A stretch of DNA of 64,000 nt from Massilia sp. PDC64 (lineage in GTDB: Bacteria; Pseudomonadota; Gammaproteobacteria; Burkholderiales; Burkholderiaceae_D), in NCBI RefSeq assembly GCF_900101265.1, contig NZ_FMZS01000012.1:1-64000 (forward strand), given 5' to 3'. Within the stretch, counting starts at the first letter, position 1. Every line of letters begins with the position of its first letter. Both the position numbers and the translations under genes were made by a program. Below, in pieces: positions 37,377 through 46,532 of this stretch. The notes below the pieces were generated by a model that saw nothing but the letters and a program-made list of their open reading frames with translations, ran no database searches and had not been told where the DNA came from.

Positions 37377-37491
37377 TTGCACCAAAAATTGCGGCAAGGA
37401 AAAACTCACGAATAGTTTCTCTATTCAGTTGTGACCGCTATCTTTGTTGTTCCGATCCGACAGCGCACCCTGTCAAAATTGGATGATGTAT

Positions 37492-38049
37492 TTAATTCCA
37501 CCAATGCGACGTCGTGCCCGCTTCCGGCAGGCGCGCCTGCCGTGCCGCGTGCACGATGCCGGCTTCCACCGCCTGCTCGGCCGTGTAGATGCGGGCGCTG
37601 CCCGTCAGGTAGGATCGGATGTCGTGGGCGCCGGGTGCGCCGCGGGTGGCGTCTTCGTAGATGGCGGCGTAGCGCTCCGCGTCGAAGTCGAGGCAGTCGC
37701 GCCATTCCGAGATGCGGGCGTGGTCCGCCGCGACGAGGTTGCCGAAGCCCCAGTGCAGCGGGTGGATGAGGAAGCGCGTGCCGGGACAGGCGTAGCGCTT
37801 CTGTCCGGCCAGGAAGATGGCGACGCCGACGGATTCCACGCTGCCCACGTTCCACGTCGTGAGCGGCAGCGGCAGCGATTTCAGGAAGTAGTACAGGGCG
37901 AAGCCGGCCGTCATGTTGCCGCCTTCGGTCGACATGTGCAGTTCGATCTCGCTCGCGCCGCTTTGCAGTGCCTGCAGGCACAGGTTGCGCACGGTACAGG
38001 CGGAGTTTGCGTTGATCGGTCCGATGAAATGTACGATGTGCAAAGCCAT
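37492..38049 (-). CDS. ClpP-like serine protease homologue
   Basis: A 185-residue protein of the ClpP/crotonase fold (Clp protease proteolytic subunit type). It starts MALHIVHFIGPINANSACTV. Ser73 in NVGSVESVGVAIFL and His96 in FLIHPLHWGF match the catalytic serine and histidine positions. The usual SPGG segment reads STEGGN, and the expected catalytic Asp near YLTGSARIYTAEQAVEAG is not obvious. It may be a diverged or inactive member. No Clp ATPase is nearby. It is divergent from the xdh operon. Confidence 0.75.
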   Translation of the reverse strand: MALHIVHFIGPINANSACTVRNLCLQALQSGASEIELHMSTEGGNMTAGFALYYFLKSLPLPLTTWNVGSVESVGVAIFLAGQKRYACPGTRFLIHPLHWGFGNLVAADHARISEWRDCLDFDAERYAAIYEDATRGAPGAHDIRSYLTGSARIYTAEQAVEAGIVHAARQARLPEAGTTSHWWN

Positions 38050-38126
38050 GACGCCTCCTCTGACGGCTCAAGCATAGCAAGTTTCATGAGCGTACGTCGC
38101 GCTATTGAAAATGTCTGATATTCAAA

Positions 38127-38140
38127 ATCGGTATTCCGAT
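38127..38140. promoter_or_regulatory. Inverted repeat in the clpP-like/xdhA divergent region
   Basis: ATCGG-TATT-CCGAT is an exact 5-bp inverted repeat, overlapped by the palindrome GATATATC (38138-38145). A looser pair TTGAA...TTCAA precedes it (38105-38125). The 171-base region must hold the xdh promoter; an operator here is possible, but no purine regulator gene is in the window. Confidence 0.3.
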
Positions 38141-38220
38141 ATATCTTGCCGGATCCCCGGTGCTACTCTTGCATCCAGTTAGTCATACATTCACAAGCTG
38201 TATCCCATTCCGAGGCGATG

Positions 38221-39711
38221 ATGTCCACACCGATCCGATTTTTTTACCGCGGCGCCGTCCATGAAGTGAACGACGTCGCGCCGACGCAGACCATCCTTCA
38301 GCACCTGCGCGAAGACCTGCACTGCACCGGCACCAAGGAAGGCTGCGCCGAAGGCGACTGCGGTGCCTGCACCGTCGTCGTCGGATCGCTGGAGAACGGC
38401 GAGCTGCAGATGCGGGCCGTGAATTCCTGCATCCAGTTCACGCCCACGCTGGACGGCAAGGCCTTGTTCACCGTCGAAGACCTGGCACAGAAGGATGGCA
38501 ACCTCCACCCCGTGCAGCAGGCCCTCGTCGAATGCCACGGTTCGCAATGCGGCTTCTGCACGCCGGGTTTTGCGATGTCGTTGTGGGGCATGTATCTGAA
38601 ACAGGAAGGCCGCGAGCCGAGCCGCTGCGAGATCGACGACGCCCTGTCCGGCAACCTGTGCCGCTGCACGGGCTACCGTCCCATCATCGATGCGGCCAAG
38701 CGCATGGTGACCCTGCCGCGCGTCGATTTCGACCGCGCCGCCGTCGCCGAGCAACTGCAGGCGCTGCAGCGCGACGCGGGCGCCACCTACGAATACGACG
38801 GCCAGACCTTCCACGCCCCGCGTACCCTGGACGAACTGGTCGCCGTGCGCGCCGCGCATCCGAAGGCGACGATCCTCGCCGGCTCGACCGACGTCGGCCT
38901 GTGGGTCACAAAGCAGATGCGCGAACTCACGGACATCATCTACCTGGGCCACGTGACGGAACTGAAGACCGTGCGCGAGCAGGACGGCTTCGTCGAGATC
39001 GGCGCCGGCGTCTCCCTCGAGGAGGCCTACGCCGCTCTCTGCAAGCACTACGAGGCGGAACTGGGCGAACTGTGGCAGCGCTTCGCATCGCTCCCGATCC
39101 GCAACGCGGGCACGCTGGGCGGCAATGTGGCGAACGGGTCGCCGATCGGCGATTCGATGCCGTGGCTGATCGCCATCGGCAGCGAACTGGTGCTGCGCGG
39201 CCCGGACGGCGAGCGCACCATGCCGCTCGAGAATTTTTATCTCGGCTACCAGGTCAAGGACTGGCGCGAAGGCGAATTCGTGCAGGCCGTGCGGGTGCCG
39301 CTGCCGCGCAAGAACGTCGCGTTCCGCACGTATAAACTGGCCAAGCGCTTCGACCAGGACATCTCCGCCGTCTGCGCCGCCTTCGCCTTCACGCTGGAAG
39401 ACGGCATCGTGGTGGAAGCCCGCATCGCCTACGGCGGCATGGCCGCGACGCCGAAGCGCGCCGCGCAAGCCGAGGGCGTCCTGAACGGGCGCGCGTGGGA
39501 CGAAGCGGCCGTGACGGAAGCGATGGCCGCGCTGGCGCAAGACTACGCACCGCTGTCCGACATGCGCGCCTCGAGCGCCTACCGCATGAAGACGGCGCAG
39601 AACCTGCTGCGCCGCTTCTGGCTCGAGACCCGCAAGGACAACCCGCTGCCGCCTAACGCGGTCAACCCGTTTGCCAAGATTGAAATTAAAAGCGCGACCG
39701 CCCTGGCTTGA
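38221..39711 (+). CDS. xdhA: Xanthine dehydrogenase small subunit XdhA
   Basis: The 496-residue iron-sulfur/FAD subunit of xanthine dehydrogenase, which oxidises hypoxanthine and xanthine to urate with NAD+. The N-terminal 2Fe-2S domain has CTGTKEGCAEGDCGACTV; the second 2Fe-2S domain has CGFCTPGFAMS and LCRCTGYRPI. The FAD domain follows (ILAGSTDVGLWV and IRNAGTLGGNVANGSPIGDS). The ATG at 38221 is chosen over one 3 bases earlier by spacing to GAGG. xdhB follows after 10 bases. Confidence 0.97.
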   Translation: MSTPIRFFYRGAVHEVNDVAPTQTILQHLREDLHCTGTKEGCAEGDCGACTVVVGSLENGELQMRAVNSCIQFTPTLDGKALFTVEDLAQKDGNLHPVQQALVECHGSQCGFCTPGFAMSLWGMYLKQEGREPSRCEIDDALSGNLCRCTGYRPIIDAAKRMVTLPRVDFDRAAVAEQLQALQRDAGATYEYDGQTFHAPRTLDELVAVRAAHPKATILAGSTDVGLWVTKQMRELTDIIYLGHVTELKTVREQDGFVEIGAGVSLEEAYAALCKHYEAELGELWQRFASLPIRNAGTLGGNVANGSPIGDSMPWLIAIGSELVLRGPDGERTMPLENFYLGYQVKDWREGEFVQAVRVPLPRKNVAFRTYKLAKRFDQDISAVCAAFAFTLEDGIVVEARIAYGGMAATPKRAAQAEGVLNGRAWDEAAVTEAMAALAQDYAPLSDMRASSAYRMKTAQNLLRRFWLETRKDNPLPPNAVNPFAKIEIKSATALA

Positions 39712-39721
39712 GGAGACACAC

Positions 39722-42067
39722 ATGAACGACGCAGGATCCCCCGCACTGACCAAGGCCGAATGGAAGCAGGTCGGCCTCGGCAAGACCCATGAATCGGCCC
39801 GGCTGCACGTACTGGGCCAGGCCGACTACACCGACGACATCGCCGAAGTGCGCGGCACGTTGCATGCCGCGCTGGGCCTGTCCAGCAAGGCGCACGCCCG
39901 CATCCTCGACATCGATTTTACCGACGTCCTGGCCAGCCGCGGCGTGCGCGCCGTGTTCACGGCGAAGGACATCCCCGGCACCAACGATTGCGGCCCGATC
40001 ATCCACGACGACCCGATCCTCGCGGACGGTCTCGTGCAATACATCGGCCAGCCGATCTTCGTGGTCGTCGCCGACAGCCACGACCTGGCCCGCCGCGCCG
40101 CGAAGAAGGCGAAAGTCAGCTATGAAGAACTGCCTGCAATCCTGACGCCGCAGGCCGCACGCGCCGCCGGCTCGTACGTGCTGCCGCCGATGCGCCTGAC
40201 GCGCGGCGATGCCGAGACGGCGTTCGAGCGCGCGCCGCTGCGCGTGAAGGGCGAGCTGTACGTGGGCGGCCAGGAGCAGTTCTATCTCGAGGGCCAGATT
40301 TCGTACGCGATCCCGCAGGAAAACGACGGCATGCTCGTGCTGTGCTCCACGCAGCACCCGAGCGAGATGCAGCACGTCGTGGCGCACGCGCTCGGCCTGC
40401 ATTCGCACAACGTGGTGGTCGAGTGCCGCCGCATGGGCGGCGGCTTCGGCGGCAAGGAATCGCAGTCGGCGCTGTGGGCGGCCGCCGCCTCCATCGCCGC
40501 GAAACGCCTGGGCCGCGCGGTCAAACTGCGCGCGGACCGCGACGACGACATGATGGTCACGGGCAAGCGCCACTGCTTCCACTACCTGTACGAAGTGGGC
40601 TACGACGACTCCGGCCGCATCCTCGCGGCGAAGGTCGACATGGTGAGCCGCGCGGGCTTCTCGGCCGACCTGTCGGGTCCTGTCGCCACGCGTGCCATCT
40701 GCCACTTCGACAATACGTACTACCTGTCCGACTGCGACATCCGCGCGGCGGCCGGCAAGACGAACACGCAGTCGAATACGGCATTCCGCGGCTTCGGCGG
40801 TCCGCAGGGCGCCATCGCGATCGAGTACATCATCGACGAGATCGCGCGCAACCTCGGCAAGGATGCCCTCGACATCCGCAAGCTGAATTTCTACGACAAG
40901 ATCGACCGCAACGTGACGCCGTACGGCCAGCCCGTCGTCGACAACGTGATCCACGAACTGGTGGGCGAACTGGAACAGACGAGCGAATACCGCGCGCGCC
41001 GCCAGGCCATCAACGCGTACAACGCGACGAGTCCCGTGCTGAAGAAGGGCCTCGCGCTGACGCCCGTGAAATTCGGCATCGCGTTCAACGTGACGCACCT
41101 GAACCAGGCCGGCGCCCTCGTGCACGTGTACGTGGACGGTTCCATCCTCGTCAACCATGGCGGCACGGAGATGGGGCAGGGCGTCAACACGAAGGTGATG
41201 CAGGTGGTCGCGCACGAACTGGGCGTGGATCTCGCCCGCGTGCGCATCGCCGCGACGAATACGAGCAAGGTTGCCAACACGTCGGCGACGGCCGCATCGA
41301 CGGGCGCGGACCTGAACGGCAAGGCCGCGCAGGATGCGGCGCGCCAGATCCGCGAACGTCTTGCCGCCTTCGCCGCGAAGCAGTACGGCGGTGCCGTGGA
41401 AGACGTGCGCTTCGTCGCCGACACCGTGTTCGCGAACGGCCACGAAGTCCCGTTCGGCGAACTGGTCGCCAAGGCTTACCTGTCGCGCGTCCAGCTGTGG
41501 TCGGACGGCTTCTATGCGACGCCGAACCTGCACTGGGATCCGAAGACGATGACGGGCAACCCGTTCTTCTACTTCGCATACGGCGCGGCGGTGGCGGAAG
41601 TCGTCATCGACACGTTGACGGGCGAGTGGAAACTGCTGCGCGCGGACGCGCTGTACGACGCCGGCAATTCGCTGAACCCCGCCATCGACATCGGCCAGGT
41701 GGAAGGTGCGTTCATCCAGGGCATGGGCTGGCTGACGACGGAAGAACTGTGGTGGAATGCGCAGGGCAAGCTCATGACGCATGCGCCGTCCACGTACAAG
41801 ATCCCGGGCGTGTCGGATTGCCCGGATGCGTTCACGGTGAAGCTCTTCAACAACCGCAACGTGGCCGATTCGATCCACCGTTCGAAGGCCGTCGGCGAAC
41901 CGCCGCTGCTGCTGCCGTTCTCCGTGTTCCTCGCGATCCGCGACGCCATCTCGGCCGTCGGCGACCACAAGGTCAACCCGCCGCTGCGGGCGCCGGCGAC
42001 GAGCGAGGCGATCCTCGACGCCGTGTCCTTCGTCGAACAAGCCATGCGGGAATCGAAGGCAGCCTGA
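39722..42067 (+). CDS. xdhB: Xanthine dehydrogenase large subunit XdhB
   Basis: The 781-residue molybdenum-cofactor subunit. Conserved cofactor segments are present: GGGFGGKESQ, the AFRGFGGPQG loop, and the C-terminal VGEPPLLLPFSVFLAIRDAI whose Glu is the catalytic base. Together with XdhA it forms the (alpha-beta)2 enzyme in the cytoplasm. The start MNDAGSPALTKAEW at 39722 follows GAGGAG. A single base separates it from xdhC, so translation is coupled. Confidence 0.97.
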   Translation: MNDAGSPALTKAEWKQVGLGKTHESARLHVLGQADYTDDIAEVRGTLHAALGLSSKAHARILDIDFTDVLASRGVRAVFTAKDIPGTNDCGPIIHDDPILADGLVQYIGQPIFVVVADSHDLARRAAKKAKVSYEELPAILTPQAARAAGSYVLPPMRLTRGDAETAFERAPLRVKGELYVGGQEQFYLEGQISYAIPQENDGMLVLCSTQHPSEMQHVVAHALGLHSHNVVVECRRMGGGFGGKESQSALWAAAASIAAKRLGRAVKLRADRDDDMMVTGKRHCFHYLYEVGYDDSGRILAAKVDMVSRAGFSADLSGPVATRAICHFDNTYYLSDCDIRAAAGKTNTQSNTAFRGFGGPQGAIAIEYIIDEIARNLGKDALDIRKLNFYDKIDRNVTPYGQPVVDNVIHELVGELEQTSEYRARRQAINAYNATSPVLKKGLALTPVKFGIAFNVTHLNQAGALVHVYVDGSILVNHGGTEMGQGVNTKVMQVVAHELGVDLARVRIAATNTSKVANTSATAASTGADLNGKAAQDAARQIRERLAAFAAKQYGGAVEDVRFVADTVFANGHEVPFGELVAKAYLSRVQLWSDGFYATPNLHWDPKTMTGNPFFYFAYGAAVAEVVIDTLTGEWKLLRADALYDAGNSLNPAIDIGQVEGAFIQGMGWLTTEELWWNAQGKLMTHAPSTYKIPGVSDCPDAFTVKLFNNRNVADSIHRSKAVGEPPLLLPFSVFLAIRDAISAVGDHKVNPPLRAPATSEAILDAVSFVEQAMRESKAA

Positions 42068-42068
42068 C

Positions 42069-43076
42069 ATGGACGACTGGCTCATCCCCACTGCGCAGCG
42101 GGCCGTGCTGATCACGGTCGCGAAGGCCGAAGGTTCCGTACCCCGCGAACCGGGCGCGCGCATGCTGGTCGACGCGTTCAGCCAGTGGGGCACCGTCGGC
42201 GGCGGCCACCTGGAGCTGCGCGGCATCGAGACGGCGCGCGCCATGCTGGAAACGGGCGAGGTGCGCCGGCTGGAACGCTTCCCGCTCGGCCCGAGCCTGG
42301 GCCAGTGCTGCGGCGGCGTCGTGCATCTCGCGTTCGAACTGGTCGACCGCGCGCACTGCGCGGAGCTGGCCGCACGCCGCCACGAAGACTGCTGGCGCGT
42401 CGTCGCGCTGGACGGCGAGCCGGACCTCGCGCTCGTCGACGCGCTGGGCCACAACCTCCAGCGCACGGGCGGCCGCTACCCGGACTTCGAGCGCAGCGGC
42501 GGCACCCGCGTGCTGCAGGACGAGACCGGACGGCGCTGGCTCGTCGACCACGTCCCGGCGCCGCGCGCACACGTGATGCTGTTCGGCGCCGGCCACGTGG
42601 GCGCCGCCATCGTGCGCCTGCTGGCCGATCTGCCGTGTCGCGTGACGTGGGTCGACGAACGGGAAGACCTGTTCCCGGCCACCGTCGCCCCGAACGTCGT
42701 CGTGGAAGCGACGGACCTGCCGGAAGCCCTCGTGCGCACGGCGCCCGCCGGCACGAGCTTCCTCGTCATGACGCACAATCATGCGCTGGACCAGCGCCTG
42801 ACCGAAGCGATCCTCAGACGGCCCGCGAACCAGGACTGGTTCGGCCTGATCGGATCGGAAACCAAACGCAAGCAGTTCGAGCACCGCCTGCGCGACCGCG
42901 GGATTTCCCGCGCCCGCCTGGACGACATGGTGTGCCCGATCGGCGTCCCCGGCATCAAGGGCAAGGAGCCCGCCGTGATCGCCGTCGCCGTCGTCGCGCA
43001 ACTGCTGATGGTCTGGGAGGCGGCGGCCCACGCCGCGCCCGCGACCGCAACCGAAGTCCCACTGGAACAAGACTGA
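42069..43076 (+). CDS. xdhC: Xanthine dehydrogenase accessory protein XdhC
   Basis: A 335-residue chaperone that binds molybdenum cofactor, guides its sulfuration and inserts it into XdhB. The N-terminal XdhC_CoxI domain begins RAVLITVAKAEGSVPREPGA and includes GGGHLELRGIETA. A Rossmann fold follows (MLFGAGHVGAAIVRLLADL) and ends in FGLIGSETKRKQFEHRL and CPIGVPGIKGKEPAVIAVAV. xdhA-xdhB-xdhC-guaD are separated by 10, 1 and 1 bases, one operon. Confidence 0.95.
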   Translation: MDDWLIPTAQRAVLITVAKAEGSVPREPGARMLVDAFSQWGTVGGGHLELRGIETARAMLETGEVRRLERFPLGPSLGQCCGGVVHLAFELVDRAHCAELAARRHEDCWRVVALDGEPDLALVDALGHNLQRTGGRYPDFERSGGTRVLQDETGRRWLVDHVPAPRAHVMLFGAGHVGAAIVRLLADLPCRVTWVDEREDLFPATVAPNVVVEATDLPEALVRTAPAGTSFLVMTHNHALDQRLTEAILRRPANQDWFGLIGSETKRKQFEHRLRDRGISRARLDDMVCPIGVPGIKGKEPAVIAVAVVAQLLMVWEAAAHAAPATATEVPLEQD

Positions 43077-43077
43077 G

Positions 43078-44388
43078 ATGTCCAACGATACCCGTACCGT
43101 GCAGGCCTACCGAGCGAGCCTGCTGCACTTCCACGCCGATCCGGCCTTCGCCGAGAACGCCCATGCCTGGCACCAGGACGGCCTGCTCGTCGTCGAGAAC
43201 GGCCGCGTGCTCGCCGCCGGCGACTACGACCAGCTGATCTCCACGCTGCCCCAGGGCACCGACATCGTCGACTACCGCGGCAAGATCATCACGCCCGGTT
43301 TCATCGACACGCACCTGCATTTCCCGCAGACCGACATGATCGGATCGCCCGCGCCGGACCTGCTGCCGTGGCTGGAGAACTACACGTTCCCGACCGAGCG
43401 CCAGTTCGCCGATCCCGTGCATGCGCGCACCGTCGCGGAGTTCTTCCTCGACGAGCTGCTGCGCAACGGCACGACGACGGCGCTCGTCTACTGCACGGTG
43501 CACAAGGAATCCGTCGACGCGTTCTTCGAGGCGAGCGCCGCGCGCAACCTGCGCATGGCCGGCGGCAAGGTGCTGATGGACCGGAACTGCCCGGACTTCC
43601 TGCGCGACACGGCCGACCTGCGCGACAGCGAAGACCTGATCCGCCGCTGGCACAACCACGGCCGCGCGCTGTACGCGATCACGCCCCGCTTCGCGCCGAC
43701 GTCGACGCCGGCCCAGCTGGGCGCGGCGGGCGAACTGGCGCGCGCGTTCCCGACCACGTACATTCAGACGCACGTGTCGGAAAGCCGCGACGAATGCGCG
43801 TGGGTGAAGAGTCTTTATCCGGACAACCGCAGTTACCTGCAGGTGTACGAGCACTATGGCCTGATGCGCCCGCGCGCGATGTTCGGCCACTGCATCTGGC
43901 TGGACGACGTCGACTTCGCGCTGATGGCCGACACGGGCGCCGCGATCTCGCACTGTCCGACGTCGAACCTGTTCCTCGGCAGCGGCCTGTTCGACGTGGC
44001 GAAGGCGGACAGCGTGCATGCCCATGTGTCGCTGGGAACGGACGTCGGCGCGGGCACGTCGTTCTCGATGTTGCAAACAATGAATGAAGCGTATAAAGTT
44101 GCGCGGTTAAAAGGCAGCTATCTCCCGGCCCTGCGCATGTTCTATCTCGCCACGCTGGGCGCCGCGCGCAGCATGCAGCTCGAAGGGACGATCGGCAATT
44201 TTGCCGCCGGCACCGAGGCGGACTTCATCGTCCTCGACCCGAAGGCGACGCCGCTGCTGGCGCGCCGCACGGCCAACGGCGACTCGCTCGAGGAAACCCT
44301 GTTCGCGCTGGCGCTGCTGGGCGACGACCGCGCGATCCGTGCCACGTACGCGGCGGGCAAGCGGGTGCACGAACGCGCGCAGTCGTAA
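43078..44388 (+). CDS. guaD: Guanine deaminase
   Basis: GuaD converts guanine to xanthine, feeding XdhAB. The 436-residue amidohydrolase has the zinc motif PGFIDTHLHFPQTD (about residues 74-87), the HVSESRDE segment, GHCIWLDD, and the final metal/catalytic region SLGTDVGAGTSFSML. It starts one base after the xdhC stop. The pairing of guaD with xdh is common in purine-degrading bacteria. Confidence 0.96.
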   Translation: MSNDTRTVQAYRASLLHFHADPAFAENAHAWHQDGLLVVENGRVLAAGDYDQLISTLPQGTDIVDYRGKIITPGFIDTHLHFPQTDMIGSPAPDLLPWLENYTFPTERQFADPVHARTVAEFFLDELLRNGTTTALVYCTVHKESVDAFFEASAARNLRMAGGKVLMDRNCPDFLRDTADLRDSEDLIRRWHNHGRALYAITPRFAPTSTPAQLGAAGELARAFPTTYIQTHVSESRDECAWVKSLYPDNRSYLQVYEHYGLMRPRAMFGHCIWLDDVDFALMADTGAAISHCPTSNLFLGSGLFDVAKADSVHAHVSLGTDVGAGTSFSMLQTMNEAYKVARLKGSYLPALRMFYLATLGAARSMQLEGTIGNFAAGTEADFIVLDPKATPLLARRTANGDSLEETLFALALLGDDRAIRATYAAGKRVHERAQS

Positions 44389-44392
44389 ACCG

Positions 44393-44472
44393 TCGTTCCC
44401 GCGAAGGCGGGAACCTAAGTTTGCGTGCGTAGTCGCACATGAAAAATTGGGCCCCGCCTTCGCGGGGGCGAC
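44393..44472. repeat. Pair of REP-like palindromes in opposite orientation
   Basis: GTTCCCGC-gaag-GCGGGAAC (44395-44414) and GCCCCGC-cttc-GCGGGGG (44451-44468) with inverted flanks. The segment AAATTGGG precedes the second hairpin here exactly as at 3134-3141. It is a second copy of the inverted pair found at 3083-3164, placed between guaD and the adenosine deaminase gene, where it could separate or stabilise transcripts. Confidence 0.8.
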
Positions 44473-44524
44473 GGTTTTTCGGCTGGAGGATAGCTGCCAA
44501 AACCACTCACCAGCCGAGACCGAC

Positions 44525-46015
44525 ATGACAAAAACCCTGAGCAGCAGCCTGCTGATCACCCTGGCGGCCCTCACGGCCGCCGCTTCCGCGCGCACCCCGG
44601 CGTCCGGCCCCAACGAAGCGGCCACCGCGCGCCACTACGCGTCCCTGATCGCGGGCGCCCAGCCGAAGACGGCGGAGCTGGTCCTGTTCTTCTCGCAGAT
44701 GCCCAAGGGCGGCGACCTGCACCACCATTACTCCGGCGCGATCTATGCCGAGACCTATGTCGACTGGCTCGACAAGCAGGGCGCCTGTGTCAACAAGCTG
44801 ACCTACCGCATCGAGACGGACAAGAGCGTCGTCGAGAACGAGCGCGCGAAGCAGGCTAAGGACCGCACCTGCCTGTCGTCGTCCGACGTGTATGCCGACG
44901 ACTACACGTGGCGCGAGCTGCTGCAGCGCTGGTCGAGCAAGGATTTCAATAACCACGGCGCCATCCAGCCGCCGCCGGACCGCCAGTTCTTCCAGACGTT
45001 CGGCTACTTCGGCCCCGTCTCGAACGCCAACTTCCACGAAGGCCTCGTCGAGCTGAAGAACCGCGCGCTGGCCGAGAACGTGGCGTACATCGAGACGATG
45101 TTCAAGAGCCCGGACACGGTGTCCGATCCCGAATTCGACAAGCGCGCCTGGGACAGCGCCCGCGACGAGGCGAAGTTCGCCCAGCTGCTGGAATCCGCGC
45201 GCCAGAAGCTCTCCACCACGCCGGCGTTCCGGACGTCCGTCGACAACTTCGTCCGCACCGTCAACGAGGCGGCCCAGGGCATCGACGACGAGAACTTCAC
45301 GATGCGCTACCAGACCTATGTCGTGCGCCTGTTCTCGCCGTCGCGCGTGTTCTCCTCGATGCTGGCCGCGTTCGAATCGGCGGCGCGGGGCGGCAAGATC
45401 GTCGGCGTGAACATCGTGGGTCAGGAAAGCCAGATGGTCTCCATGCGCGACTACACGCTGCACATGCAGATGTTCCGCTACCTGAAGAAGGTGTACCCGA
45501 AGGTCAACGTCGCGATGCACGCGGGCGAGCTGGCGCTGGGCGACGTGCCGCCGGAAGACCTGAAGTACCACATCGACCAGGCCCTGAACGTGGCGGGCGC
45601 GCAGCGCATCGGCCACGGCATCGACCTCGCGCACGAGACGAATGCCGTCGGCATCATGAAGACGATGCGGGCGAAGGACATCCCCGTGGAGATCAACCTC
45701 ACGTCGAACGCATTCATCGAAGGCGTGGAGGGCGCGAACCACCCGATCACCTTGTACCGCAAGTATGGCGTGCCGTATGTGATCTCGACGGACGACGCGG
45801 GCGTGACGCGCCACAACCTGGCCAACGAGTACGTGCTGTTCGCCAGCCGCTACAAGCCGAGCTATGCGGAGGTGAAGAAAGCTTCGTACAACAGCATCCG
45901 CTACAGCTTCCTGCCCGAGGCCGACAAGCAGCGCCTGACGCGCCTGCTCGACGCCCGTTACGCGCGCTTCGAGGCGGACGTCGCGGCGCTCGAACGCACT
46001 GCCGTGAAGCATTAA
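44525..46015 (+). CDS. Exported adenosine deaminase-family protein
   Basis: A 496-residue protein with a signal peptide (MTKTLSSSLLITLAALTAAASA). The adenosine deaminase signatures are present: metal ligands His66/His68 in KGGDLHHHYSG, HAGELALGD with the catalytic Glu, GHGIDLAHE, and STDDAGVTRHNL with the aspartates. The length and the signal peptide resemble secreted ADGF-type deaminases rather than the cytoplasmic enzyme of about 330 residues. It would convert adenosine to inosine in the periplasm or outside. Its position next to guaD/xdh supports a purine role. Confidence 0.9.
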   Translation: MTKTLSSSLLITLAALTAAASARTPASGPNEAATARHYASLIAGAQPKTAELVLFFSQMPKGGDLHHHYSGAIYAETYVDWLDKQGACVNKLTYRIETDKSVVENERAKQAKDRTCLSSSDVYADDYTWRELLQRWSSKDFNNHGAIQPPPDRQFFQTFGYFGPVSNANFHEGLVELKNRALAENVAYIETMFKSPDTVSDPEFDKRAWDSARDEAKFAQLLESARQKLSTTPAFRTSVDNFVRTVNEAAQGIDDENFTMRYQTYVVRLFSPSRVFSSMLAAFESAARGGKIVGVNIVGQESQMVSMRDYTLHMQMFRYLKKVYPKVNVAMHAGELALGDVPPEDLKYHIDQALNVAGAQRIGHGIDLAHETNAVGIMKTMRAKDIPVEINLTSNAFIEGVEGANHPITLYRKYGVPYVISTDDAGVTRHNLANEYVLFASRYKPSYAEVKKASYNSIRYSFLPEADKQRLTRLLDARYARFEADVAALERTAVKH

Positions 46016-46081
46016 GTATCAGTCCCCGCACCGGCGGCGTCCTGCCGCCGGTCATTGGATGTTGTCATCTACCCACAGTGC

Positions 46082-46099
46082 ATGCATAAGCTTATGCAT
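46082..46099. promoter_or_regulatory. Perfect 18-bp palindrome, probable operator
   Basis: ATGCATAAGCTTATGCAT is a full dyad with no spacer, 433 bases upstream of the receptor start. The shape suits a dimeric repressor or activator site. The regulator is not identifiable from the window. Confidence 0.45.
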
Positions 46100-46259
46100 T
46101 TTCTGTGGCGTTCCCGCTACAAAAATCATTCTTTCCTGCGTCGGTTGCTTAAAACAAAGTCAAACCGGTGTCGTCAATTTGTGCGGTCCCTATAATTCGC
46201 GCCGGTGGTTTTCATAGTGCAGTGCACAAGTGGCAAGACGGAACCCAGCTGAACATCGT

Positions 46260-46286
46260 AAATTTATACAGAATATGTATAAATTT
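46260..46286. promoter_or_regulatory. 10-bp inverted repeat with 7-base spacer, probable operator
   Basis: AAATTTATAC (46260-46269) and GTATAAATTT (46277-46286) are exact complements around AGAATAT. The AT-rich dyad lies about 250 bases upstream of the TonB-dependent receptor gene and could be a GntR-, LacI- or TetR-type operator, or overlap the promoter. Confidence 0.5.
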
Positions 46287-46532
46287 CTAAGGGAAAACAT
46301 ATTTGTCAGTCATGTGGGGCTCATGCATGATCGACAGCTGTAGCTGGAAATTTAGCAAGTTTTTTCGTCAGGGCGATGGCAGCGAGAAAAAAGCATCTGA
46401 TTGCCGATTGGTCATCAATCTGAAATATCCATTCTCTATACTGCCGTTTTTTGTTTTTTTTATGAACAGATTTCGGGAACGGCAGGTTTAAAGCTGTTTT
46501 TAGTTTTTATATAACAATCTAGGGAGTTTTCG

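Larger units (their letters stand above)
46016..46532. promoter_or_regulatory. Long leader/regulatory region of the TonB-dependent receptor
   Basis: A 517-base region, AT-rich from about 46060. It holds a hairpin after the deaminase stop (ACCGGCGGC/GCCGCCGGT, 46030-46052, without a T run), an 18-bp perfect palindrome, a 10-bp inverted repeat, and a long-loop hairpin CTGCCGTT (46441-46448)/AACGGCAG (46478-46485). AGGGAG precedes the receptor start. A 62-codon frame at 46303-46491 has no similarity and is probably untranslated leader. No riboswitch class was recognised. Confidence 0.6.

Noticed and set aside
46303..46491. 62-codon frame in the receptor leader
   Set aside because: No ribosome binding site of note, no bias or similarity; more likely untranslated leader.
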